64,000 nt of DNA. It comes from JBCDGZ01 sp038750655. GTDB lineage: Bacteria > Bacteroidota > Bacteroidia > Chitinophagales > Saprospiraceae. Position 1 is the stretch's first letter, and each line of letters opens with the position of its first letter. A program made the translations under genes and the position numbers. Positions 53,230-62,486 of the stretch are shown here, in pieces. The stretch covers positions 61,632-125,631 of the forward strand of contig JBCDGZ010000004.1 of NCBI GenBank assembly GCA_038750655.1. Reading direction: 5' to 3'. The notes beneath the pieces were generated by a model, which saw nothing but the letters and a program-made list of their open reading frames with translations, was not told where the DNA came from and searched no databases.

Positions 53230-56200
53230 TTATCGGATCAGTGTGATTTCACCCCTTTCAAAAATCTCTGTACCATCAGTAAAGGCAATATTTAATAGGA
53301 AAACATAGACGGCCTGTGGCGCCGGCTCTCCTTCGATTCGTCCATCCCAGGCTTTTGTGAAGTCATCAGGCAGGAAAAGATCATCTATGCTGTATACCAG
53401 CTCTCCCCAGCGGTTGAAAATCTTGAGATTACTGAGGGAGGCTACCGTAACTGCTGCACTGCCTGCATAGATCAGCCATTCGTCGTTCAACCCGTCACCA
53501 TTGGGAGAGAATACATTGGGGATATAAACTCTTTGAACAGGCATTACCGTCACTAGAACCGAATCGCTTTGTGTGCAGCCTATAGCATCTGTGAGGGTTA
53601 GCGTGTAAAGAGTTGTACTTAAGGGAGAGACCATAGGATTGGTGCAATCTAAGCAGCTGATATTAATGTCAGGCTGCCAACTGTAGCTTGCACCACTTAG
53701 AATATTTGTAGTAGAAAGCAACTGTAGGGAGGTACCCTGCTGAATGAGGGTGTCGGGAGTAAGCTCTAATACGATATTATTATCCTTAAGGATGGTGAAG
53801 CCACGAGGATAAATGCAGTTGGCATCCATGACATACATCGTGTAGTCTCCTGCGGCAAGTCCGGTATAAGTATTTTGAGGGCTAAAGTTGAATCCATCGA
53901 GGCTGTATAATAAATCTGTACTATCAGGCTTTACCGTCACCAGTCCATCCATACTTCCCTCACAGCTGACATCCTCTGTACAGACTTTAAAATTAGGACA
54001 GGGATATTCATCAACGTCTACCTGAAAACCATAGCTGCAGCCAACGGCATCGGTAATTAAAATTTCACGAATACCTTTGGGTAAGTTACTCAGAGAAGGA
54101 CCTGGGACAGTTTGAAAGTCAACCTGGTATTGATAGGGCGGTGTTCCACCACTAATGAGCAGGTCAATTTCACCGTTCGACAGCTCACAGCAGGAGGGGA
54201 TACTATTGATAATGTTATGTTGAAGGGCTGGGTTATAGTCTACTATAATCTCATCAGAACTGGGACAATTACTACTAGCTACGCTGACGCTGTAGGTGCC
54301 GGCATCCGTGACAGTGAGGCTACTGGTGGTCTCCCCTGTATTCCAAAAGAAAACATCGGAGGTCGTCAATGGGTTGAGCGTTAGGCTATCGCCCGCACAA
54401 AGCAGCGTATCTGGTGGCAGTTCTACAGGGGTACCTTCTCCTACGATAACCGTTTTGATAATTGTATCCGCACAACCCAGGTTGTTTTCAATAATCAGTG
54501 TTACTGGAAAATTACCCGTACGGTTATAGGTATGCTCGGGGTTGAGGTCCGCTATTGTGATCAAAGTATCTTTAAACTGGATAGGGGTGAGGTCGCCAAA
54601 ATCCCAACGGATAGATTGAATATGGGTACTATCAAAATTACTTAAACACGTATTTGCGGAAAGGAATTGCGTGGTTTCGCCCTTACAAATATTATTGCGA
54701 GCAATGTCGAAGTCACCGTAGTATTGGTAGGAAAACTGATTGTGCTTGACTTCAGGTTGGCCAAGATTGAAAAAGCCTACCCGCCCCGGCTCGAAGCAAC
54801 CTTCGATGTCATATAAAATCTCATAGCCCATCCCTTGATCCAATTCGATTATCATCCTAGAGAAAGTGTAAGTTATCCTGAAGTCATAGTCTACCTCTTG
54901 TACCCAACCAAAAGTATTAGAGATTTCGGGAGGGAAAATTTCGTAGAGATTAGGATTGCTATTGTTTTGTGCAAAGAAGTAATCAGTCGCACCACCGGGG
55001 GCGCAGCCTGCGGGGATCGTGCCATTGACCTTTGCTAGGCTAAAGCCTGCCTTCCCTGCATACCCACAACGATTACTATCAATAGCCCGCCAGCTAAATA
55101 ACCAGGTATCATATTCATTGTATTGACTAGTATCGAAGTTATTACCGAAAGGCCCTTGATGACCAATAAGGAAACCAATAGAATTCTCGGCATGCGGAGA
55201 GGCATCTACCCGCATCCGAAATCTAATCTCTGAATTAATCAGCTCGAAAGGCGAAACAACTGCAGTAGGCCCTTCGCTTGCTTCCACCTGTTTGATTACA
55301 GTCTTTCCAGCAAAGGAGCGCGGCCATTGCCCAAAATCTGGATAACCCACTTGATACCAGTGGTCGAAACTAGTCGTACTACCAGTCAAGCATTCTTCGG
55401 GTAGCGTTTCATAATCGTCAATGCGATTTTGTAAGCACCCCAATTGAAGATCATAAACCGTTTGACTAATGGCAGATGTGGCACCTAAAAAAGCAGTCTC
55501 TTCCCCACCAAAAAGACTGTCAATCAGGTCAATCTGATAGGCTAATCGCAGTTGTTCATCAAAGAATAGTCGTAAGTATTGATTCGCGTAATCCCAGGTA
55601 ATCCTAATCTCATGGTAGGTATTATCTTCAATATTATAGTCTGGTAGATTGGAAGAATCATAGGTTGGGATAATCGGTAGAGGACCCCATTGGGGCTGCA
55701 CCAGCGACCCATTAAGTATCAATGCAATATGATCCTCCTCAATGTCTTGCCAAATGGCTGGATCATCTTGATGCGTATCCAGCTCAATGCCTATTGAAGG
55801 ACTTATACCATCAAAACCCAAATGATCAGCGTCACTTCCAATAGCGTTAATACCACTTGTATCGTTGTGCAAGATACATATGATCCCTTTCCCGCCTAGC
55901 ACATCCTTACTGCCTGCATTAAAACATATAGAGAAATCAAAACCAACTTTCAAATTGACCTTACTTCTATACCAGACGGATGCAACAGTGTCAACCATGC
56001 TATCTCGGGTCATTCTGATGCATAAATGATTCGAAGCGCAGTTATTTGGCTCAGCGTTATTGAAAAATTCAGCCATCCCGTTGGTTTTAAATAGAGCAGT
56101 ATTAGTTGATGGTTGAGCCGGCAAATAATCAGGAGGATCATAAGCTTTCGAATCAGCCCGGCGGGCGGGCAAAAGCAGTATACACAAGATGCCACAGGCA

Positions 56201-56238
56201 AGCATGCCCAGGGCATAGCTGAACGGAAATGTTTTCAT
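53230..56238 (-). CDS. Lectin/PKD surface protein with gliding-motility-type C-terminal domain
   Basis: 1002 residues: signal peptide, an L-type-lectin-like domain (about 80-265, VGFDFSICFNAGSKDVLGGKGIICILHND...SIGIELDTHQDDPAIWQDIEEDHIALILNG), a second lectin-like beta domain, a PKD domain (IRWDFGDLTPIQ...FPVTLIIENNLGCADT, about 545-600), SprB-like repeats (about 660-820), and the C-terminal domain VYIPNVFSPNGDGLNDEW...GEITLIR (about 910-1002). It would be exported by the type IX system and shown on the surface, probably binding carbohydrate. It is 56 bases upstream of the LRR protein gene and probably co-transcribed with it and the PorP/SprF gene. Confidence 0.9.
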   Translation of the reverse strand: MKTFPFSYALGMLACGILCILLLPARRADSKAYDPPDYLPAQPSTNTALFKTNGMAEFFNNAEPNNCASNHLCIRMTRDSMVDTVASVWYRSKVNLKVGFDFSICFNAGSKDVLGGKGIICILHNDTSGINAIGSDADHLGFDGISPSIGIELDTHQDDPAIWQDIEEDHIALILNGSLVQPQWGPLPIIPTYDSSNLPDYNIEDNTYHEIRITWDYANQYLRLFFDEQLRLAYQIDLIDSLFGGEETAFLGATSAISQTVYDLQLGCLQNRIDDYETLPEECLTGSTTSFDHWYQVGYPDFGQWPRSFAGKTVIKQVEASEGPTAVVSPFELINSEIRFRMRVDASPHAENSIGFLIGHQGPFGNNFDTSQYNEYDTWLFSWRAIDSNRCGYAGKAGFSLAKVNGTIPAGCAPGGATDYFFAQNNSNPNLYEIFPPEISNTFGWVQEVDYDFRITYTFSRMIIELDQGMGYEILYDIEGCFEPGRVGFFNLGQPEVKHNQFSYQYYGDFDIARNNICKGETTQFLSANTCLSNFDSTHIQSIRWDFGDLTPIQFKDTLITIADLNPEHTYNRTGNFPVTLIIENNLGCADTIIKTVIVGEGTPVELPPDTLLCAGDSLTLNPLTTSDVFFWNTGETTSSLTVTDAGTYSVSVASSNCPSSDEIIVDYNPALQHNIINSIPSCCELSNGEIDLLISGGTPPYQYQVDFQTVPGPSLSNLPKGIREILITDAVGCSYGFQVDVDEYPCPNFKVCTEDVSCEGSMDGLVTVKPDSTDLLYSLDGFNFSPQNTYTGLAAGDYTMYVMDANCIYPRGFTILKDNNIVLELTPDTLIQQGTSLQLLSTTNILSGASYSWQPDINISCLDCTNPMVSPLSTTLYTLTLTDAIGCTQSDSVLVTVMPVQRVYIPNVFSPNGDGLNDEWLIYAGSAAVTVASLSNLKIFNRWGELVYSIDDLFLPDDFTKAWDGRIEGEPAPQAVYVFLLNIAFTDGTEIFERGEITLIR

Positions 56239-56438
56239 AAAAGGAGGCCAGTTTAGTTGCTATTGTAATCTGAAAATCAAATTCAATTTTTCTGAAAGGT
56301 AGCCTGCTCTTGGAGGAAAAGTCTAGTTTGATGGCAGTTTTACTTGTTACAATTTTTTGTTATTATCCTGAATTTATTTTTCATATACAAAAAAGTAAAT
56401 TTAGATTTACGAAGGGAAATAGCTAGCTTTAAAAGAAA

Positions 56439-57848
56439 ATGGCCATTCGAAAGACCAAATTCTTTAGCCTATTTCGAGACTTGAGTGAAAGAGAACGCAA
56501 GGCTTTTGTAGACTACATTAACGCCAACCATTCCGCTAAATTGGCTGTGGTGAAATTGGTCAACTATCTGGCAAAAAACCTTACCTCAATCGATCAGTTG
56601 GATAAAAGCCGAGCGGAAGTTTTTAAGGCTTTATTTAATGATGATTCCAGCCAGGCTTATCGAAAGATTGGTAATGCGCTTTCTGATTTATACCTGCTTT
56701 TTGAAGAGTTTTTATTGTGGAAGACCATTACGCGGGAGCAGCTTCCAGAAAGGGATTTTTTGTTACTAGACATTTTCAGAAAACGAGGGGATGATGGACT
56801 TTACCAGCAAAAGTTAAATCACTTGGAGAGGCAATTACAGAAAGAGAAGGAACAAAATATTTGGTCCTACTTTCGTCAGATGAAATGGTACCACTGTCAC
56901 TATTTTTTTTCGGATATCCCAAAACTGGCCAAGGGAGAAAGTAGTATTCAGTTGGCGATGCAGCAGTTGGATGCCTTTTATGTCGCTGCTAAATTTCGCT
57001 ACGCCTGTGAGTTGAAATCTCGAGAAGCCATCTTGCAGGAAAAGCATCAGATTGAGTTTTTACCGCAGTTGCTAGCCCACTGTCAAAGCGAGGATTTTTA
57101 CCATACACCTTACTTTGAAATCTACCAGTTGACCCTCCAATTAATCCACTCTCAGAAGGAGGAAGATTATCAACTTTTGAAAGAAAAATTCTTTGAGTAC
57201 GCCTCCGTTTTCGATGCTCCGGAGCGGGCCAGTATTTTCTCCTACCTATTCAATTATATGGCTTCAACGATCAAAAAGGGCCATACGGCTGTAGCTGAAG
57301 AGACTTTTTTGCTGTATAAGCGAGGCTTGGAGGAATGGATTTTTATTGAAAATAATTACATGCCACATACTCGGTTTAACAACATTATTAACATTGCCTG
57401 CAAACTGAAAGAATACGATTGGGCTACCGCATTTATTGATCGTTGGCAGTACTATCTGGAGGCCAATATTCGCAGTAGTGCAGTGGGGATTGGACGGGCT
57501 AGATTGCTCTTTGAGCAGGCCGCTTATCAGCAGGCCATCACGCTTTTAGGGACCATTGATTTTTCCAATTCTTTCTACACCATTCGCGCTAAAGTTCTTT
57601 TATTGCGCTGTCATTATGAGTTGGAAACCGACCAATCTGTACTTCACCATATGAGTAAAGCTTTTGAGAATTACATTCGTCGCAATCGCTTGATCCATTT
57701 GAATACCCAGCTGCTTTTTCTCAATTTTGCTAAAGCTATGAATTGCTTAGTGGACATGGCAAAAAGTCAAAAATCTAAAGTAGCGTATGTTCAATCTTTG
57801 CAGCCATTGGTTTATAAAGATTGGTTGTTGAGTAAGGTGAATGAGTAG
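56439..57848 (+). CDS. Hypothetical alpha-helical protein
   Basis: 469 residues, cytoplasmic by appearance (no signal or membrane helix). It begins FFSLFRDLSERERKAFVDYINANHSAKLAVVKLVNYLAKNL and continues as paired helices rich in Leu, Phe, Tyr, Gln and Lys (YLFNYMASTIKKGHTAVAEETFLLYKRGLEEW; WATAFIDRWQYYLEANIRSSAVGIGRARLLFEQAAYQQAITLL), suggestive of TPR-like repeats. Not recognised beyond that. It lies divergent from the lectin/PKD surface protein and in the middle of surface-protein genes, but no link is shown. Confidence 0.85.
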   Translation: MAIRKTKFFSLFRDLSERERKAFVDYINANHSAKLAVVKLVNYLAKNLTSIDQLDKSRAEVFKALFNDDSSQAYRKIGNALSDLYLLFEEFLLWKTITREQLPERDFLLLDIFRKRGDDGLYQQKLNHLERQLQKEKEQNIWSYFRQMKWYHCHYFFSDIPKLAKGESSIQLAMQQLDAFYVAAKFRYACELKSREAILQEKHQIEFLPQLLAHCQSEDFYHTPYFEIYQLTLQLIHSQKEEDYQLLKEKFFEYASVFDAPERASIFSYLFNYMASTIKKGHTAVAEETFLLYKRGLEEWIFIENNYMPHTRFNNIINIACKLKEYDWATAFIDRWQYYLEANIRSSAVGIGRARLLFEQAAYQQAITLLGTIDFSNSFYTIRAKVLLLRCHYELETDQSVLHHMSKAFENYIRRNRLIHLNTQLLFLNFAKAMNCLVDMAKSQKSKVAYVQSLQPLVYKDWLLSKVNE

Positions 57849-57856
57849 CATGATGA

Positions 57857-57945
57857 GCAGAAGCAGCTCCTGATTGTATCTTTGCTTGTCGGCTAATATC
57901 TCTCTAGATAATGGCCTTTTCTTTATAGTCTGGAGCTGCTTCTGC
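57857..57945. repeat. 14-base perfect inverted repeat after the helical protein gene
   Basis: GCAGAAGCAGCTCC (57857-57870) is repeated inverted as GGAGCTGCTTCTGC (57932-57945) with 61 bases between. The left arm begins nine bases after the gene stop. It could terminate transcription from either side although the loop is long and there is no long T run. Confidence 0.65.
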
Positions 57946-57966
57946 ATTTAACTAGTGATCATATAT

Positions 57967-58095
57967 TTAAATTTCAATTATGTCTTCGATCACTATATTC
58001 GTGGTACTGGTTTGACCTCCACGAATCTGGCAGATTACAGTAATTCGTACTGATTTTACCTTTAAGGTTGCTAGACCTTCCTGTTCCTTTTTCAT
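57967..58095 (-). CDS. Possible small peptide gene (42 residues)
   Basis: In the 458-base spacer 57849-58306, the reverse strand has an ATG at 58095 and TAA at 57967. The peptide starts MKKEQEGLATLKVKSV, then RITVICQIRGGQTSTTN, ending IVIEDIIEI: a charged leader-like part, one Cys, a GG pair and a Thr/Ser-rich core. That outline is seen in ribosomally made peptide precursors, but no modification enzyme is adjacent and random ORFs of this size are common. The downstream 14-base inverted repeat could be its terminator. Apart from this I see only a short inverted pair (57997-58026) in the spacer. Confidence 0.28.
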   Translation of the reverse strand: MKKEQEGLATLKVKSVRITVICQIRGGQTSTTNIVIEDIIEI

Positions 58096-58306
58096 AATTC
58101 CAATTTTAAGGTGATAAAATGTGTTCGCAGTATAGCCGGCTGGCGCTTACATCATTATATCCCCACGAAATCTGAATGTGAGGTCTCTTAACGTTCCTTT
58201 AATACTTTTAAAAGGGTAGGGAAATGAAAATGAAAAAAAATAAATTTGACGGACCCATTTTGCCTGACATTTGATGACTGTGGGCATTTATTAATAAACC
58301 TGGAAA

Positions 58307-60448
58307 ATGATGAACAACTTACTATTGAACACCGCTATTTTAATCTTGCTATTGATCGGATTTTCTTTCAGTGGGCGCTCTGCCACGTCTCTTGATCTGC
58401 CTAATTTAGCGGTAGTAGATTCTAATGATCTTAGCCTAGGATGGGACGAAGATGTTATCCTATGTTTACCAAATGATAATTTTGAGATTATGGCAGATAC
58501 CCCTTTTGCTTTTGCCCCTGAAATGTCTAGATTTAATTGGTCCTATGATCCTAATGGAGTTCAGCTTTCTGATTTACGTCGCGCCAATCCGGTAGTTTTT
58601 CCTCAAAATCCGGGGACTTATACTGTCCGACTAGAGATTGCTGCGCAATATCGAAATCTGGTTGTGAATGGAGACTTTAGTAGTGCAGAAGTATCTAAAG
58701 GGATTCATTTTACTGAGCTTGCACTTTATGAGAGTCCGGGGCACTTGGGGGTAGGAGAGTATGCAGTTGGATATAAACCGTCGGGATTAAATAATAGTTG
58801 GTGGGACTGTAGTAAATCTTCTAGTAGTCCAGATTACAACTATATGACAATAGATTCTGAGCGTGGAGAGCTAATTATAGACTGGCAGCAAAATATTGAG
58901 GTACAAGAAGGAGTATGTTATGAATTTGGAGTAATGGCTGTGTCCTTGGACGACCATGATCCCCCCACCGTTGGAATTAGGGTAATGCAAAATGGCGTAA
59001 TCTTGCAGCAGGGAGAAGTGCTTAAGCTAAGCACAGATTCATGTGATTGGCAAGCACTCACCGGTTCTTGGATGGCTAATGTATCTGGCTGGATTCAACT
59101 AGTCATATACAATGAAAAAGCAGCTAAGAAGGGCCACGATTTCAGCATTGATGATATTTATTTCAGACGAATGCCCAATAAACTCATTGACGAAATCAAA
59201 GTCATCATAGGCGATACCGTAGAGGCGGATATGAAGACAGAGATCAGCTGCTTTGGCCTAGACAACGGCATCATTGAAGTAAGCCCCACCGCTGGCGAAC
59301 CATCTTTTGATTTCCAATGGAAGCAATTTCCTGATAGCAACAGCAACATAATACATAATGTAGCACCCGGCACCTACGAACTAAGGGTCGTCTCTAGTCT
59401 GGGCTGCTCCAATATCTTCCAAGCCACCGTCGCCCAGGCTCCACCCATCCAACACCGCCTCGATACCCAAAACGTCACCTGCTTCGGCGGTAACGACGGC
59501 TCCGCCGCCATCTTCGCCACCGGGGCTCCCCCCCTCCAACTCCTCTGGAACACCGGCTCCACCGCCCCCCAACTCCCCAACCTCCACGCCGGCCCCTACC
59601 GCCTCACCATCACCGATACCTACGGCTGCACCAAAACCATCGACTTCCGCATTTTCCAACCCGATGAAGTCCGCTTCGAATTTCGCATCCAAGAACCCAG
59701 CTGCCACGGCATCCCCGACGGTACCGTCTTCATCGACAACATCTCCGGCGGGACGCCGCCCTTTCGCCTCTCTAAGGACAGTTTGCTCTATCAGGCCGTC
59801 GGCACCGGGCCTGTAGTGCTGGACAACCTCTTCGGAGGCAACTACGCCATCATCACCGAAGATTCGAGGGGCTGTATAAAGAAAGTACCCGTCTACCTGA
59901 GCCAACCGGAGGAGGTCCGCCTCGACCTCGGGGCCGATACCACACTGCATATGGGCGACGGGTTCCACCTCCGCCCAACCCTCAGCGGCGCGCTGATCAG
60001 CTGGCAGTGGCGTGGCGATAATTTGGACTGGCTCAGCTGCACCAACTGCCCTTATCCATTCGTCCGCCCCCGGGAGACCAGCACCTTCGAGCTGACCATC
60101 GCAGATGCCAACGGCTGTTCGGATAGGGATAGCATCATTTTTTTCATCGTCGACCCCGAAGTCTATATCCCCAACGCTTTTACACCCAACGGAGATGGCG
60201 TTAATGATCGAATAACGGTGTACGGCGGGGAGGGCCTGTCGCAAATTTATTCGCTGCGCGTCTTCGACCGCTGGGGAATTTTACTTTTTAGTAGAAATAA
60301 TATTTCGCTCAATATGGAGTCCAAGGGCTGGGATGGCCGGTTCAATGGGCAAGAGATGGATGCTGGGGTGTATGTGCTGATCGCCGAGGTGGATTTTCTC
60401 AACGGCCGTCGGCAGTTGTATAAGCAAGACATTACGCTCATACGCTGA
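58307..60448 (+). CDS. SprB-repeat surface protein with gliding-motility-type C-terminal domain
   Basis: 713 residues: signal peptide (FSGRSA), an N-terminal beta region with a carbohydrate-binding-like fold (about 110-290), three SprB-type repeats (EISCFGLDNGIIEVSPTAG; VTCFGGNDGSAAIFATG; PSCHGIPDGTVFIDNISGG, about 310-545), and the C-terminal domain VYIPNAFTPNGDGVNDR...DITLIR (about 620-713). It is a type IX secretion client. The first 850 or so bases are AT-rich; from about 59370 the sequence is strongly C- and G-rich with a strand bias. It lies alone on its strand between two hypothetical genes. Confidence 0.9.
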   Translation: MMNNLLLNTAILILLLIGFSFSGRSATSLDLPNLAVVDSNDLSLGWDEDVILCLPNDNFEIMADTPFAFAPEMSRFNWSYDPNGVQLSDLRRANPVVFPQNPGTYTVRLEIAAQYRNLVVNGDFSSAEVSKGIHFTELALYESPGHLGVGEYAVGYKPSGLNNSWWDCSKSSSSPDYNYMTIDSERGELIIDWQQNIEVQEGVCYEFGVMAVSLDDHDPPTVGIRVMQNGVILQQGEVLKLSTDSCDWQALTGSWMANVSGWIQLVIYNEKAAKKGHDFSIDDIYFRRMPNKLIDEIKVIIGDTVEADMKTEISCFGLDNGIIEVSPTAGEPSFDFQWKQFPDSNSNIIHNVAPGTYELRVVSSLGCSNIFQATVAQAPPIQHRLDTQNVTCFGGNDGSAAIFATGAPPLQLLWNTGSTAPQLPNLHAGPYRLTITDTYGCTKTIDFRIFQPDEVRFEFRIQEPSCHGIPDGTVFIDNISGGTPPFRLSKDSLLYQAVGTGPVVLDNLFGGNYAIITEDSRGCIKKVPVYLSQPEEVRLDLGADTTLHMGDGFHLRPTLSGALISWQWRGDNLDWLSCTNCPYPFVRPRETSTFELTIADANGCSDRDSIIFFIVDPEVYIPNAFTPNGDGVNDRITVYGGEGLSQIYSLRVFDRWGILLFSRNNISLNMESKGWDGRFNGQEMDAGVYVLIAEVDFLNGRRQLYKQDITLIR

Positions 60449-60632
60449 AGGAGTTACAAGGGTATTGCTTTTGGGAAAGAGAGGGGGTAAGATTGCTTTA
60501 GTGGAAGAAAGAAGGAACTAATTTGCTAGAGCTAGAGTTGACTGACTGTATCGTAAAAAAGAAAAAATATTGCACAGGGCGTTCCTATTTTAATTCGGTT
60601 ACCTACGCCTCGCATATTTTAACAATAAAGCA

Positions 60633-62426
60633 ATGAGCAAAAAAATTATAAAGCTAAGTTTACAACTCTTCGGCGCCGTTCCGAAAGGCGAATTATGTGA
60701 GGCAAAGCACAGCAAAACGCTGAAATATGGTTTAGTCCTTGACCAATATGCCGCCTATGCTTTGAACGATGTATTGGAATTTCTTGAAGAAGACCAATTG
60801 AATGGAGAGCAACTGAATGCGACTTTCCACAAGTCCTGGAAGATCATCAAGAACAGCAAGCAAGAAGAGCTGGCGGTCCATCAGCTGCTTCATTACTCAA
60901 CCACCTACGGTACTAATTTCTCTTCTAAATACATTTATTTTCCTACTGAGAAACTAACCATTCCAGCCATCAAAAAACTAGCGATTCGGGTCATTCAAGG
61001 GGTTCCTCCTGAGGAATTGATCGAAAAAGCACTAGCTATGCTTTCCAGCGGAATAGCCTTGGCCGAGGAGACGGTGGATGCGCTTTTAGCGGTTCTGGAA
61101 GAACTGGGTTATGTGTTTACTACGGTTGATCATATCAAGAACAAAGAGGCTTTAGTTAAAATTATCGCCGCGAAAAAGATTTATCCATCTCCTCCAACGG
61201 AGTTTCTAAGATACCTGGTCTACTTGGCCACGGAATCTACCTTATTGATCAAGAGTGATGATACGATCAAAAAGATCAAGGAGGCAAAGCCTGATATTTC
61301 TACCCATCTCAATCAATTTGGGCTAAAAAAATGCGCCACCATCTTTAATCGTTTCAAGCCTTTATGGCTGGCGTTTAAATCCAATGCTCGGAATAAACCG
61401 CTAATCAATGAGCTTAATAGACTTTCCAAGCGCTATCATCGGCCAATGCCGGTTGATGTGTTGAATACCATTACTTCAACGCAATACAAGGAGGGGCAAG
61501 TCATTCAGGCGCTGTACAAGGTAAATAATTTTAGAAAAATACGTTTACTGCACGCCCTCAATACGAGATTGAACGCCGCAGATGTTTTTCTGTACAGAAT
61601 AAGAAATGGGAGGTCCTTTTCGAAGAAAGAGAAGATGACCGAAAAGTGGGAATACTTCCAAGCTATGTATCAGCTGGTCTACGAAAATCTGCTGGAAACG
61701 TTGAGCCTCTACGGCACTAAGATCAAATATCCAGTGCAGGTTGACTATTCGCTTCCTGCCTCTGAGAAAATGTTCGTGGGCAACTTTCCAGTAGGTACAA
61801 AGATTACTTCCGCTAAGCTGGTTTCCGGAGTCTACTGGAGAAATGAATGGGGGGCGGAGGATTTGGATTTATCTTCTTTAAATGTAGAAGGTAAGGTCGG
61901 TTGGAATAGTAATTTTAAAGCTAAGGGCTTACTCTATTCTGGTGATGTGACGGACGCGACTCATGGCGCTACCGAATTGCTGTACAGTAAACATACACTA
62001 GAGGTCCCTTCTCTTTCTATCCTGAATATCTATACGGGAAGTGTGGGCTGTAAATTCAAAATTATCGTTGGAAAAGCCTCTAAAGTGAGGCAAAACTACA
62101 TGTTTGATCCCAATGAGTTGATATTAGAAGCGGAGACCCATATGGTTGGTCGACAACAAATTTTGGGGATTTTCTTACCGGAGGCTGATCAACAGCTGAG
62201 TTTTGTTCTAGTCAATGCAGGGTTTGGAAATATAAGTGTCAGTGGGAACTCCGTTCATTCGGATCACGCTAGAAAAGCCTTGCTTTATCAATACGCTGCT
62301 CCCATTTCTTTCCGAAAATTACTTCTAGATGCAGGAGCTACCTTGGTCGGAAAAGAGGAGGACGCAAGCGTGGATTTAATGCCTCAGCAGCTTACGAAGA
62401 ATACCTTTATTGATCTATTGTCCTAA
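60633..62426 (+). CDS. Hypothetical protein with TerD-like C-terminal region
   Basis: 597 residues, no signal or membrane helix. The first 370 residues are helical and Lys/Leu-rich. From about 395 the protein turns beta-rich: SGVYWRNEWGAEDLDLSSLNVEGKVGWNS...LLYSGDVTDATHGATELLYS...KFKIIVG. The order W-(x)n-DLDLS, SGD(V/I)T and a following acidic segment resembles the TerD-like part of the MXAN_6230/SCO0854 family, known from actinomycetes and myxobacteria; that is from memory and needs a profile search. TerD proteins bind calcium and occur in stress and phage-defence loci. No other ter gene is visible. A strong hairpin terminator follows. Confidence 0.7.
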   Translation: MSKKIIKLSLQLFGAVPKGELCEAKHSKTLKYGLVLDQYAAYALNDVLEFLEEDQLNGEQLNATFHKSWKIIKNSKQEELAVHQLLHYSTTYGTNFSSKYIYFPTEKLTIPAIKKLAIRVIQGVPPEELIEKALAMLSSGIALAEETVDALLAVLEELGYVFTTVDHIKNKEALVKIIAAKKIYPSPPTEFLRYLVYLATESTLLIKSDDTIKKIKEAKPDISTHLNQFGLKKCATIFNRFKPLWLAFKSNARNKPLINELNRLSKRYHRPMPVDVLNTITSTQYKEGQVIQALYKVNNFRKIRLLHALNTRLNAADVFLYRIRNGRSFSKKEKMTEKWEYFQAMYQLVYENLLETLSLYGTKIKYPVQVDYSLPASEKMFVGNFPVGTKITSAKLVSGVYWRNEWGAEDLDLSSLNVEGKVGWNSNFKAKGLLYSGDVTDATHGATELLYSKHTLEVPSLSILNIYTGSVGCKFKIIVGKASKVRQNYMFDPNELILEAETHMVGRQQILGIFLPEADQQLSFVLVNAGFGNISVSGNSVHSDHARKALLYQYAAPISFRKLLLDAGATLVGKEEDASVDLMPQQLTKNTFIDLLS

Positions 62427-62435
62427 AATCAATTT

Positions 62436-62466
62436 GGGCCGTGCCTCTCGATGAAAGGCACGGCCC
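62436..62466. terminator. Bidirectional terminator between convergent genes
   Basis: GGGCCGTGCCT (62436-62446) and AGGCACGGCCC (62456-62466) form a perfect 11-bp stem with a nine-base loop, between the stops of the TerD-like gene and the leftward hypothetical gene. T runs on either side are short. Confidence 0.82.
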
Positions 62467-62486
62467 TTATGATGATAAATAGCTAC

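Noticed and set aside
33841..57848. The two helical hypothetical proteins as paralogues
   Set aside because: Similar length and style, but no convincing residue-level alignment could be seen by eye.
57747..57947. 66-codon reverse ORF at the end of the helical protein gene
   Set aside because: Mostly antisense to the coding region and made partly of the inverted repeat arms.
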